Positions 21,974 through 34,500 of a stretch of 64,000 bases of DNA are shown here, piece by piece. The DNA is taken from the NCBI GenBank assembly GCA_022393335.1, contig JAJEKB010021919.1:62001-126000 (forward strand), given 5' to 3'. The notes under the pieces were generated by a model. That model saw only the letters and a list, made by a program, of their open reading frames with translations, was not told where the DNA came from and searched no databases. Origin of the DNA: Macrotrachela quadricornifera (taxonomy: Eukaryota; Rotifera; Eurotatoria; Philodinida; Philodinidae). A program made the translations under genes and the position numbers. Every line of letters begins with the position of its first letter. The stretch's first letter is position 1.

Positions 21974-23792
21974 TAGAGCTTGTTGTCGAGTAAAAGTTAA
22001 GTAAAATTCTGATTTTCTTAAGGGAGGTCTATAATTATGGCAAAGGCACTTTTTGGTCTTGCCATTTTTTTCTTCAAATAATGTAAGCTCAAAGAGGAAC
22101 TAAAGGAATGGGTAGCAGCGAACGAGAGAAAGAAAAGGAAAAAGACGTTCTTCGTGGGACTCGAATCACACACCTTTTGCTATCTGGGCAGGTCTCCTAA
22201 GCCAATTAGATTAGAAGAGACAGAGAAAACTAAAGTTAGTGGCAAATTGAATCATTTTGGCACTAACAAATAATAAGAAAGAAAATAGGAAGATAGCAGA
22301 ACTAGTAATGCTTGAATACATAGTATGCATCCATACCAATGACAAATTTTTATTACTTGTTCTGAAAATAAAATAAATATTTTATATTGTATGTGAAAGG
22401 GGGCCTATAATATCGATAGACTCTGTATTTGGTACCGTGAGAAAGTTTAACAGCAGTTGTTCATTGATTCCTGATTGATTATTTTATTTAGAAAAAAAAG
22501 GTCTAATGACTAAGTATTCACTTGTTATTTTTGTATCGATTATATGTTACACTGATCTGCTTTGACGAGAATAAAAATTTGATAAACTTAACGTATATTA
22601 ATCTCCTAAATACCGGCTCTTCTTTCGTTCTCTAAGAACAAAAAACGAAAAATTAAAAATTACTCTCTCTTGCGTTCTGTCTATGTATATGATCGATAAA
22701 TATCGACAGAAAGGAACGAACATTTTTTTTTCGTTCTGCTTGTCTTCATTTGAAGACAGTGGCTTCCAAGATGTTAAATGAAGAAGACGAAAAGTGAAAG
22801 AAGAATATGAAAATTGAAGAAAAATGTTTGTTTTTCTCGATCTGTATACAGTTATTAACGAGAGTGAATCTCTCATGTACGATCTTTATTTCGAAGAAAT
22901 CCAAAAGACAACTGACTGAAAATATATGAAAACCAATTGTTCCCTTTACTGAAAGGAGGGTATACGCAGAAGGGTGTTTGTAAAACGAGCGAAGATCCAC
23001 GAAGATCCCCAAATCGAGAATTGACACCACCAGCAGATAGAGCTCGTCGAGCTGATTCTACGAAGACCCATGAAGACCCAAAATGATTAAATGTTAAAAA
23101 AATTTTCCGATGAAAATAATTTTTTCAAATCCACAAAGAGCCACAAAGGCCCAAAGAGACCTAGAAAGACCTCACGAAGACCCATATCTTTTACTACGAG
23201 ACAGCCTGAGTTGATTTAAGTAGGTATGCAAAATATTAGCCTTTTATATAGTAGGGCATGAAAATGAAAAAGAATGTATTTTTCCCTTCTGTATACGATG
23301 TATTTGAATTTTGCATACATTTTGATTGAACATATCTAATCAATCTGCATCATCAATTATTGTATTAACAGTGCAAATTTTCATATACGACGGTAATATT
23401 AACATCGCATTTTCTTTCCCTTCGACTGATGAAACACTTGTTTTTACTCTATCTTACGATTTTCAGCCTTCTGTACTGTTATCTTTATTATATCTCTCCT
23501 CTTTATATCTCTTTCATGACTACTGAGTTTTACATTATCGCCTCAGTTCGTGATATTCATCATTATAAACATACAAGAAATACTGATGAATCAAGAAATT
23601 ATTATAACAGTTGATTTACCAATAAATGACATCCATTTTGATATTATTATTTTTATTATTATATATTCTTCTCGTTACGGGTCAATATGAATCTTTCATA
23701 CGAACACGCCAATTTCAAAGATGGACCATGCGTTTTCAAAGTATAACTAGATGTTTTTGCTGATAATTTATCAGATGTAAATTATGGTTGTC
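21974..23792. other. Intergenic, nothing firm
   Basis: No supported gene. A tRNA-like pair of pol III boxes occurs on the minus strand near 22150-22205 (see rejected items). 23060-23190 has a short degenerate repeat of the form cacgaagaccca. Confidence 0.4.
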
Positions 23793-23795
23793 CTA

Positions 23796-24420
23796 TATAT
23801 CTTTTTGTTCGGCGGACAGTACTTTGAAAATTGCGTACTTAAAGTCAGTGTTGCATACTTTAAGTGCTTCGCTTTCATCCTGATTGATATTCAGTCGTCC
23901 ACGTGAGAGACCATCACGTCGCATCGCGTCAGTAATAGCGAGACGAACAGTTCTTTCGACATGAGTCCGTGCGAGACCATGGGTAGCTTGAATATTTGCT
24001 TCAATATCAACATCCGATTCAATGAGGCCATTTTTCAACAGTAATTCCGTATATATATCCAATATGCGAATACGAGCATCTTCATTCGGTAAACTAACTT
24101 TAATCGTTAAGCCTATTCGGCCTGGACGTAACAGCGTTGGATCGATGGATTTCACAATGTTTGTTGTACCTACAATTGAGATATTATTGATTGGCACGAG
24201 TCCATCTATTTCGCCAAGTAATTGCGTAGTGATGTTGTCTTGTACACAGTCGCGTGTCGATTCATCACAATGCGTGCGACGTTTACAGATAGAATCTAAC
24301 TCATCATAAATAATAATGTGAAGCTTGCTGCGATCTCCCAAAACTTTTTGATCATGTCGAGCATCGGCGAACAGAGCATGAATTTTTGCTTCCGATTCAC
24401 CTAAAAAGCGGCTGAAAATT
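23796..24420 (-). pseudogene. Truncated NSF-like AAA+ ATPase D1 fragment
   Basis: The minus strand from 24420 reads into a block typical of NSF D1: PEIFSRFLGESEAKIHALFADA, LHIIIYDELDSICKRR (Walker B with D-E), TTQLLGEIDGL, IVGTTNIVKSIDPTLLRPGR (sensor and arginine-finger region). NSF disassembles SNARE complexes with ATP. Here the 5' end stops abruptly at a ggttccg-family foldback, so the Walker A loop and the N domain are missing; the 3' end stops before any D2 domain. The remaining 200 or so codons are open. It is best read as a transposon-truncated gene fragment. Whether an exon elsewhere completes it cannot be seen. The Met at 24341 is internal and not a true start. Confidence 0.75.
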
Positions 24421-24767
24421 TCAGGTTTCGTATAAAACCAATTTTGGACACCTGCAATAAAAGGTTCCGTGGGAAGGGTTTCATACTAAACCTTTTCAAA
24501 AAATTCCAAACAAGGTTCTGTACGGAAGGTTTCGTACTGAACCTTTTTTTTGTCACCGACCCAGTAACTGACGAGGAAAGCTCCAGAGGTATTCAAGCAG
24601 TTTAGTCTCTGTCTTGTATCCGCAAGTCGATCTGATTTAGGTATGAAAAGCTAAATGCAATTTTGCACGAATTTTATTTAGCTTTTCATATCTAAATCAG
24701 ATCGACTTACAGATGCAAGGCAGAGACTAAACTTCTTGAATAGTTTGAAGCTTCCCTCATCAGTTAA
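24421..24767. repeat. ggttccg-family foldback plus perfect-looking hairpin
   Basis: 24421-24550 carries aaggttccgtggg/ggtttcgtactgaacctt strings of the family at 14615 and 25330. 24565-24660 and 24672-24767 are inverted copies of each other with few mismatches (cgatctgatttaggtatgaa and its complement), giving a hairpin about 200 bp long with a loop of about 11 bases. It abuts the broken 5' end of the NSF-like fragment. Confidence 0.78.
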
Positions 24768-25319
24768 AAATAACACTTAATCGTCAAGTAATTTCTCGAA
24801 TTAGTCTACAATAAAGAGCAAATCAATTAATTTTATATAATGAAATAAACTTACTCATACAGCTCATATGTGAGTCGATCTAAACAGAGAAAATAAATAT
24901 GTTTATTTTCTACAGTAAGACTTACCCATAATTTGATACAAAGATGATTTTAAAGTAAAACACGAGTTAATTTGGATTAGATGATAAATATATCCATGAG
25001 ACCGATATTGAAGTCAATCTGTAATAGACAAGAAGTTTCATTTATTTGAGTACAACAAACTTACTGATTAATTTGTAGGATTTCGGAAAATATTGAGTTT
25101 AGCAGTGTTGTCACCGAACCTAAAACTATATACAATTAATTAATTAATTAGGATACTAGTTTATCAAAAAAGTGCTCACTTACTTAAGTGCATTCGGATG
25201 TGCAGGATGTCTTCCATAATGTGGCAAGACATTCACACAAATACTAAATCTTAAAACATCTTCTATATGATGATAATTTTTTATGAATTCACTCGTGTAT
25301 ATATATACAACCTACACCG
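24768..25319. other. Intergenic, nothing recognised
   Basis: AT-rich sequence with no supported gene or repeat. Confidence 0.4.
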
Positions 25320-26320
25320 GCAAAACAAAACGGTGAATGAGTAATAAACAAAAAGGTTCCGTAATTTTCAAACGCATGCTTTAAGGTACTATAGATAATT
25401 TTTTGAAGGCTAACTTGGACTATCATTAGTAACTTTTTGAGGGCTATCTCGCACTGTAACAAAAAATAGGTGTTCTACCCAACTTTGAAGGTTTGATACT
25501 ATTTTAAGAAACAGTTTTAATTTTCGTGGCACGAAAATTGTTTCGTAAATTTTCATACAGAATCTCATCCTCAGCCCGAAAATTGAATAGAGCTTCAAAG
25601 TTTTATTACGAAATCCTTGAGAAGTTCTCTGTATCATGCGTTTAACTTTCAGCAGTTCCGTATATTTTGTACAAAACTGCTGACATCTTCTTAGAGTATC
25701 TAAAGATTCCGTATAAGTTCTGTAAAGTCATTCAAGATTTTATAAGTGCTGTAATAGTTCCGGATGCATTGTACGAAACTAGATATGGTTTCGTAAAAGA
25801 TATGCCGAATCATTACAACATTTATGACACCACACTATGAACAGTTCTGTACAATATAAGCTGAACCTTTTGATGTTTTACGAAACTTTCGATAGATTCG
25901 TATACGATATACGGAACCTTTAATTGTTTCACGAAACTATCATTGGCTTCGTAAAATACGAAAAGGTTCAGCGTACATTGTACGAAACTGTTCATAGTTT
26001 TGTAAATGGTGTATTAATTCGGTATATCTTTTACGGAGCCATGACTAGTTTGGTACAATGTATTCAGAACTATTAGAGCACTTACGAAACTATGACTGGT
26101 TACATAGAATATATACGGAACGTTTAAATACTATGGGAAACTATCAATAGTTTTGTGCAAAGGATACGTAACTACCGAAAGCTTAGTACATGGTGCATGG
26201 AACTTCTAAAGGGTTTGGTATACAAACTTCGGAACCTTCTACAATTTTCAGAACTTAAAATCGTTTCGCAAAACTATGCTAAGCCTTAAAGGTTCGGTAC
26301 ACGTCCTTTTTTTTTCAGTG
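25320..26320. repeat. One-kilobase array of alternating ggaacctt / cgaaact motifs
   Basis: Variants of ttacggaacctt, tgtacgaaactg, ttcgtaaaat and gaaccttttg occur in both orientations every 30-60 bp, as if a small palindromic unit had been repeated and diverged. The motif vocabulary is that of the foldbacks at 14615, 16590, 21630 and 24421. The right end reads tttttttcagtgta. No ORF of note. Confidence 0.6.
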
Positions 26321-26703
26321 TATCATGTGTCCATCAATTTATGTATCTTTTAGTGCAACAACGAAACAAATATATTAATTCCTTCATTCTAAAGTTTATC
26401 TATCCGGATATTCAAGACTTTTGTCACAATAGACCATATAGAATCGAATGAATAAAATATAGAGCTCATGCAGTATGACCCGATAAACTTGAAAACCGGT
26501 TTGATTGGGTTGGAAGGTATTCATTAACAATTCCTAACCTCGTAATAAAATAATTAATAAAATTTCCAATGAAAAAAATTATCGAAAAGTAGCAAGTAAG
26601 GTATGGAATCGATAGAGCTCGTCGAGATCTATTTGGAAAGCTATTTAGATTCATTTTTAAATACTTAGGAGCGAATCCTGACCTAAGATATCCTACGTGA
26701 AAT

Positions 26704-28222
26704 ATGGATTGGGAAAATGTGAAATCAATAGTCTTGTCCGATGACGATCACATAGCAGGTCAAATAGAATTATTTCTTGCTCTTTATCCCATTGAAAATT
26801 GTATTCGACTTGAATTGATAACTGTTCTTCATATTGATGATCGTCATCTTAATACAATATTATAACATATTCAAGCATCTTGCACATTGTATTCTCTATC
26901 GATTACTTTGACTGAAAGTGTTACTTACACAAACACGATACTCAATCATCTTTCATCAATGATTGGACAACGAACTCTTCGTCAATTAGATTTAATGATT
27001 GGATCTGATGCACTTAATCAATTATCTTGGCCAAATCAATATTCAATTCAATATTTACGATTATTCGATGACATCGATTTCGATCTCTATTGCAATATAC
27101 TTCGTCATTCATCAAATCTAAAAACAATTATCCTAAAAGATTGTCTTGTCAACACTCATAATAACTTCAACAACGAATTGTTATCAGCAATTGAGATCAA
27201 TTAGTTTAGAAGGCAGTAATCTCTTAATGAATAATATCGAATCATTATTATGTTTAACACCTTGTTTAAGGCATTTTAAATTGATCAGTTCTGGTGCTAT
27301 CGATCTATTGGATGGTTCTCATTGGCAAGAATTTATCCGATCGAAATTATCCAAATTAAATCAATTTGAATTTTCTTTTCAAAGCGATATTGATGCGAAT
27401 CTTCAGATGGACGATTTAGAATTATTACTCAGTGCATTTCGAACATCATTTTGGCTAGAAATAAAACGTTGGTTTGTCGTTTTTGTCAGTTTCAATCATT
27501 TAAATTCTATTAGCCTTTATTCAATGCCTGTCTCAGCCACAAATATCCGATACCGTTCGAGATCAAATAAAATTTTATGTTCAACTGTTCCAATATCACT
27601 TCTTAATGAAATTAGAATGAAAAATGTTCAAGAACTTCGATTAAATCTAACTAAACTCTTAGCTGATGGATGCGCCGGAAAAGGTAAATTCATTTCTGTT
27701 CACTGACATCAATGTCATTTAATTTAGAACAATGTATCTAATGGCTGTTTATTTCCAAATGTCAGTAAATTGACTCTTTTTGTCGATGATGAATGGCCAA
27801 TTGATTCTTTAAAACTTCTTCCAATGTTTGTTAATCTTTCACATCTCACTAAGATTATTCTCGACGTTAATTGGTCACACATTTCTGTACCAGATGGATT
27901 TGTGAATATTAGTGGCGTGTTTGAGCAAATATCGAATCTACAATCATTGATCATTAGAACCAATTGTCGAGCGATTCAAAGTCTTTGTGATATTGTTCCT
28001 CGATCTGTTTAACATTTACAACTAAATTTCAATGGTGTGAACGAGACGATAATGGTTCTACAACAACTGAAACATTTATCGAGTGTTGTTTTCAATTTTT
28101 CGTCGAATGTCCAAAAGTCAACTTTTGAGATCATCAAATATCTTCGAAATGAAAAAAGAGATTTCACATTATATTCCAATGAAGATGCGCTAAGAATCTG
28201 GTTAGGCAAAGTTAGTGATTGA
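26704..28222 (+). pseudogene. F-box/LRR-type protein pseudogene
   Basis: Translation from the ATG at 26704 gives leucine-rich, weakly repetitive sequence typical of a large rotifer F-box/LRR-like family: SIVLSDDDHIAGQIELFL, HLSSMIGQRTLRQLDL, QYLRLFDDIDFD, the block ending in FWLEIKRWFV, then FPNVSKLTLFVDDEWPID and ISNLQSLIIRTNC. The frame is broken by TAA at 26863, a 1-nt shift near 27170, a junction near 27685-27727 that does not close in frame, and TAA at 28010. No F-box itself is visible upstream, so either the N-terminus is lost or it was another exon. Intact relatives would bind partners through LRRs and recruit them to a ubiquitin ligase; this copy is not expected to be functional. The family call rests on overall pattern, not on a decisive motif. 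Confidence 0.6.
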
Positions 28223-28536
28223 TTGAAATCCTGTCACAGATGTTTTATGTGGTTGCTAAGGACCTACACACACATTACTTATCCGTCAAAAAGCATCGTC
28301 ACCTTAAGCGAGAGAGAAAAATAATTTCACCACAGTTGTGAAATGAATGTGTTTTTTTTGTTCTAATCTGTGCTTTACTTGTATATATATACATTTGCAG
28401 CCTATCATCTGCTTTATTCATTTTTATCTGAAAGAAAAAGCAACAATTCATTGTAATTTAACGTAAGGTGCGTCCTTGATGCGTGTTTTCATAAAATATG
28501 AAAAATACAGTTTTATTTCCATATAATAGACGAATT

Positions 28537-31500
28537 ATGAATACACGTGGTGCAGTAAAAAGGAGAGGAAACGAAGAATTGTTCGTATCCTCGACGAAGA
28601 AGACTCAACGGAAGAAAACGACTCGTACAACACGAGTAAGCATATTTCGTGTCATTACATACGAATAAAATCGTTTATTTCAGAAACAGAATCGATCAAC
28701 AACCTCCAATAGTATTGAAAAAAGACTTGTTGACACAGGACTAAATGGAAACTATTGGAATGTAAGTGACAACAGTTTCGTTTGACTCTGTTGTTATTTG
28801 TTTTTGTTTATCGTTCAGATTGCTTCGACCGATCGTCATGTAACTAAACTAAAATTCGATCAAACTACAGATGACGATGATGATGAAAGTGACTCGACAT
28901 CGGAATCTAAACATGTGACGAATTTTCGAACACTTCTTTATCGAAAGAAAACATTTCTAACATGTCGAAGTCCTGAAGATTCATTTTATCTTTGTCAAGT
29001 TCTTGAAAATGTATTTAATCATACAAAACAAATTCATATTCGATGGTGTTCACTTTTTGATGAAAATGATGATGAAAAAAACATCGATGAAAACACACGT
29101 TTCAAACTTGATTATAAAGATATACTTGATCCACAGACGATTCTTAATGGAATAGAACATGTTATTCGTCATGCTGATAAAACAATCTCATTAAGAAAAA
29201 ACGATATTATCGAAATAAAACGTTTATTAAAAAAATCAATTTCAGCAGATACAAAAACACGAAAACGAGCCATCAGTGGTGAAGCCGCACGTAAATGATC
29301 ATCGATTGACTAATTTCATTCTATGTATTTTTTGTTCACAGCGATACGAAAACGACGACGTACAAAAGATGTTGATGAAGTTGTCCAACGTGAAGAATAA
29401 TCATCAAAGAAAAAAAACATATTGAAATATTTTCTCTCTTTAGGACCAACAAAACCTGTCACCATATCAAAAGCAAAATTATTCAAAGTACAAAGTAATC
29501 GTTTCCTCAAAGAAAATCCAACGTTAATGATCTACGAAATCGAACCACTTTTTGAAGACAAGTAAAAAAAAAATAACGAACATCATCAATCATCATTGAT
29601 TTGTTTAGTTTACCTGTTCCATTTATATCATCAAGTGTTCAGAGTAAATTAGCTATACGTGCCGTACTTCGAAATGATCTGATTTTATTAAAAAGTCTTA
29701 TTGATGATGTTGATCAAGTTTCTTCGGTAAGAAAAAGAATTTTATTATTAGCATTAAACGTTTTGCTTTAGGTTCACATCCGACGGGATTTACCGAAAAG
29801 TCTCACAGCGATTCATTATGCAATTAAAGATAATAATATAGATCTACTTCAAATATTAGTAGAAGATTTACATAAACCTAAAAATGATCGATGTCCTTTT
29901 CCACAAGTGACGATGAAAAAACAAGATACCGGAAAGTAAACAGTCAAATAACCTCAATAGATAAAGAGAGTCTTTTTATCTAGTGCAAGTATTCGTACAT
30001 TGGGTTTTCGAACAGCGAAGATCATGGCGAGTCGTGGTGCACGTGAAGGCAACGATGCATTGATTAAAGTACAAAATAAATCATTTGATTTAGTTAATCA
30101 ATTCTATTTAGGATACCATCGAAGTTATTTCTCGCCGTTCTGGTGAAGAAGTTCTTCACTATGCAATGAAAAATAACTGTTCACGAGCAATTTTGGATTT
30201 AATTTTGAAAAAGTTTTACGTAAACAAAACGATCGTTTAACAATAGATCTTAAAGACGATTTCGGCCGTTCTTTTTAGGGTCATGACGTTGATGATAATG
30301 TCGTGGAATGTATTATTGCTGGTCATCGAAAATTAGCTGCTAGTATCATCGATGATATAGGAATCAACACCCGTTATGGATTTACTCGAGTTCATCGTGA
30401 AGTAAAATTAGAGATTCTTTCTCTCGTCACTGTTCGATATGAAAGAGTTCTACGATATTATTTTATTCCTTGTAGGTTCTTCTCTTTGATCAAGAAGATT
30501 TAGTTATCAATAGTGCTTGTGATGTTATTGAAAAGACAAAAGCAAATTGTCGAGTAAGATTTTGTCTGTTTGATTTTAGGAGAAATTTTCAAATTTTATT
30601 TTAGATTACACCTATTCATTGTGCTGCTATTAATCCGAATTCTAAATATTTGAAACAATTACTGGCAAATGTTGCTGAATATGATATTGCCGATCAATAT
30701 GAACGACGACCCATTCATTATGCTGCTGCGTGTGAAGGGACAGAACCATTGGAATATCTTTTATCGAAGTAACAGAAAAAACAGCAGATTTTTTTTTCTT
30801 GAATTCTACTATTTATTAGAAATATAAATTTTAACAATGTTGATAAGAGTGGTAATTCACCATTGCACGTCGCTGTAACCAATGGTCGTACTGATAATGT
30901 TGAATTATTATTACGTACAGCCAAAGAAAAAGCTGAATCAAATGATGCTGATGAACAGTTAGTACATGAAAAATTTGGTCTGGCATCGATTGATAAACTG
31001 AATAAATCTCGATATTCTCCTCTTCATTTAGCTGTGTTGAATAATCATTTAGTGCGTCAAGTTTTTCTTAATGATCAAAGTTAAATTTGTGTCTATTGTT
31101 TTAGGAATGTGTCAAAATATTGGTGAAATTTGGTGCAAAGATCGATGTATTTACAAGTATTTCGACTGAGAAATTAACACCATTGATGTTAGCGTGTCAA
31201 AAAGGATATTTGGATATCGTCTTGTATTTAATTGAAAATGGAGGCAAAGTTGAATCACGTGATCGTTTCAAACGTACACCATTGATTCATGCGTGTATGT
31301 ATGGCAATGCTCATATTGTTTCACATTTACTTCGTATGGGAGCGAATGTAAATGTATTTGATTCATCAATGAACACAGCTTTACATTATGCTGTTGCTTA
31401 TGGATGGTATTTTTGTGTTCGATTATTGATGGAAGCCGGAGCTGATATAGATCGTATTAATTGTTGGCAAACAACATGTCTTGGAATTGGTTTTTTCAAA

Positions 31501-34500
31501 GGTCATTATGGAATATGTGATTATCTTTTAACAGAACATCAAGCTGATATAAATTTTAAAACTGATGAAGGTTTAACATTAGTTATGATTACAGTTGGTT
31601 TAGAAATTTCATCATTATCTGTTCAACAATTGGAATATGTTGTTGAAAAACATAATGCTGATTGTATTTGTGTTGATATCAATGGTAAAAATGCATTTCA
31701 TTATTTAGCAGTTAATCGAGCTCAACAAACATCGAGTGAAAAAGGTGAAGAAAATTTGAAAAATTTTTATTCACGTATGGTACAAATATTACTCGATCAT
31801 CAAGGTAATCCTTTTCAATTGGATAATAAAGCTGAAACACCATTGATGCTTGCAGTTAAATCGAAAAATTATATTCTTCTCGATTTTTTTCTTAATCAAG
31901 CTAAACATGAATTGAATTCTGATGTTGATTATGATGGAAAAACATTTTTACATTATTTTGCAATGAATTGTGATGATTATCGACTTATTGAAATATTTTT
32001 GGGTTTATCTGTTACTGATGAAATGAAAAAAATGTGTCAAATTGCTGATAATCAAAGTAAAACACCACTACTTTATTGTCTTTCTAAATTTGATCAATGT
32101 TGTCGAGCAAATTCAAATAAGAACAAAGATTATGGAACTAAATCGTGTCAATCAATTGTTAAAATGATTCGATTTTGTTTCGAAATGATCGATGAAGAAA
32201 CTTCAAATATTGATGAAACAAATATTTTCTATTTATTACGTTCAATTCCATCTTATATACAAATAAACGAACATCCATTAGAAATACTTCTCGATAGAAC
32301 AAAAAATGTCAATGTTATTCATCCTGTAACACGACGAACACCACTATTAGAAGCAATTCATCTCAAAGATACAAAAATAATCGATATACTTCTGAGTCAA
32401 TCATCATGTGATATTAATTTAGCTCCAACAGAATGTCAATCAACTCCATTAATTCTTGCTTGTAAACTTCAATTATTTTCAGTTATACGTCAATTATTAA
32501 CACATCCAAAATGTGATCTTCTTGTTCGAGATGATAAAAAAAATCAAGCATTACATTATTATCTCGCTAATTCGACACGTTCTGATGAATATTTAGAAAT
32601 TTTTCATTTATTTATTGAAAAATTAAAATTTATTGATAAAACATCGATCAATAGTCAAGGTCAATCAGGTCGTACACCATTACATATTGCTGTTTATCAT
32701 AATTCAGGTACAGTCGATACGATCAATGTTGTTGAACAAACATTGATTGAAAATGGATGTGATTTATTTATCAAAGATGATCTTGGAAATCTTCCATTAC
32801 ATGATGTTTTTATAAAACGAAAAACTCGAGAAGATCCTGTTGAACTTTGTGTTTTAATTCTTCAATCAATGAATTATCAATTATTAGATACAAAAAATAA
32901 TGAAGGACATACACCATTATATCTTGCTGTGACTAAAGATTCGACTGTTTGTGTTATGTTATTATTAAAACATCATGCAGATTTATTAATCGAAGATAAT
33001 TTATCGAATTCGGTGATTGCTGCTTGTATTACATCGAATCATTTGAATCTTTTCATTACATTTCTTCATCAATCAATCCGTTTTGATCTGAGTAAATTAT
33101 ATCGAACATCAATTGAGAATTGTTCAATTTCAATGGAAACCAATTCGAATGATAATAAATCTTGGACATGGAAATTTGTTCCGATAAGTCAAAAACAAAT
33201 TGTTGAACCATCTTCATTGATTCATTTAATAATGCAACGTAATTGGCAAGGTGCCTTATCTTTAATTCTTGATGATCTTAATCGTTTTCATTTGAAACAT
33301 ATTCAAGTATTTGAAGCAGCTATTTTCAATGATAAACTCAATCTTGTTCTTCGACTTTTATCAACAATCAAGAATCGAACTATTTTCGATGAGAAAAATT
33401 CTCATGGAAGAAATTTATTTCACATATTTGCCAATCTTCAACGATATGATCAAGGATTATTCAACAAAATTTTAACGTGTCTTGGTAATAATCTTGCGGA
33501 TTGGAATACCAAAGATAATTATGGATCGTATCCATTGCATTATGCTTGTGTTATACACAATATTTCTTTTATCAATTTCTTACAAAATAAATTGGATTTT
33601 AATCAAACTGATGCATTTGGTAACACAGCTTATAGTTTATTATTTTGGTCTTTAACAACAAAAACTTCGTTTAATGAAGAATTTCTTCGAAAATTAATCA
33701 TATCTGGTCGATCAATTGATTGTCTATGTAATTATGATAATTCAATTACTCGAGATCCTTTATCATTCGGTCAAATTAATTCCAATATCATTCCATATCC
33801 ACCTGTTAAATCTGATTCTTCTATTCGAACATCACCATTGATCAATGCTGTTGTTCACAATCATTTTGATTTAGTCAAATTTTTACTTGAACTTGGTGCT
33901 GATGTCAATTATCCAGATGAAGAAAAATTAACACCATTGATGCACGCTGTTCGTCAGGTAAATTTCAACAATTTTAAAATTTGATTGCTTCTTTTTCTTC
34001 TTTTCTAGAATAATATCGATATGGTTAAATTACTTCTAAATCCCAAATATTCACTTATACAGACTAAGGATGTTCGTCCGAAAAAGATCGTACAAAAAAT
34101 TCAAAAACAACCGAAACCGAGAGGATTTTTTCTCGGTGTAACGACAGTTTCAACAAATATTGATGAGATCGATGATGACGTTCCTGATACCACTGAAACT
34201 ACAAACGAATCTGAAACATTTCCAGTGACATCTGGAATTGATCTTAATGTTTGTGATACACATGGTCGTACGTGTATTTATTATCTCGTTCAACCATTTC
34301 CTCATCATACTTATTCAAATAATATCGAATCACTTGAATTACTTCAGAAATCAGGTGCATCAATAACAAAACAGGATCAATTTGGTTTAACACCATTACA
34401 ATACAGTATCAACAATGGTTATCAACATCTATCTCAGAAATTAACCAATGAACCAACTGAAGTTTGTCTGACACGTTTTACTGTTAATGATCCAAATAAA

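Noticed and set aside
22150..22205. tRNA gene or tRNA-derived SINE on the minus strand (A-box-like tggcttaggag and B-box-like gattcgagtcc followed by a T-run)
   Set aside because: The pol III boxes are plausible, but the T stem and acceptor stem do not pair well enough for a tRNA, and no second copy is visible in the window.
22598..23030. Overlapping 92- and 94-codon minus-strand ORFs
   Set aside because: Biased, low-complexity composition (Phe, Ser, Arg) and no domain; likely chance.
23300..23800. CRISPR array or bacterial operon structure anywhere in the window
   Set aside because: Repeats here lack regular spacers, and the genes have spliceosomal introns, so the window is eukaryotic.
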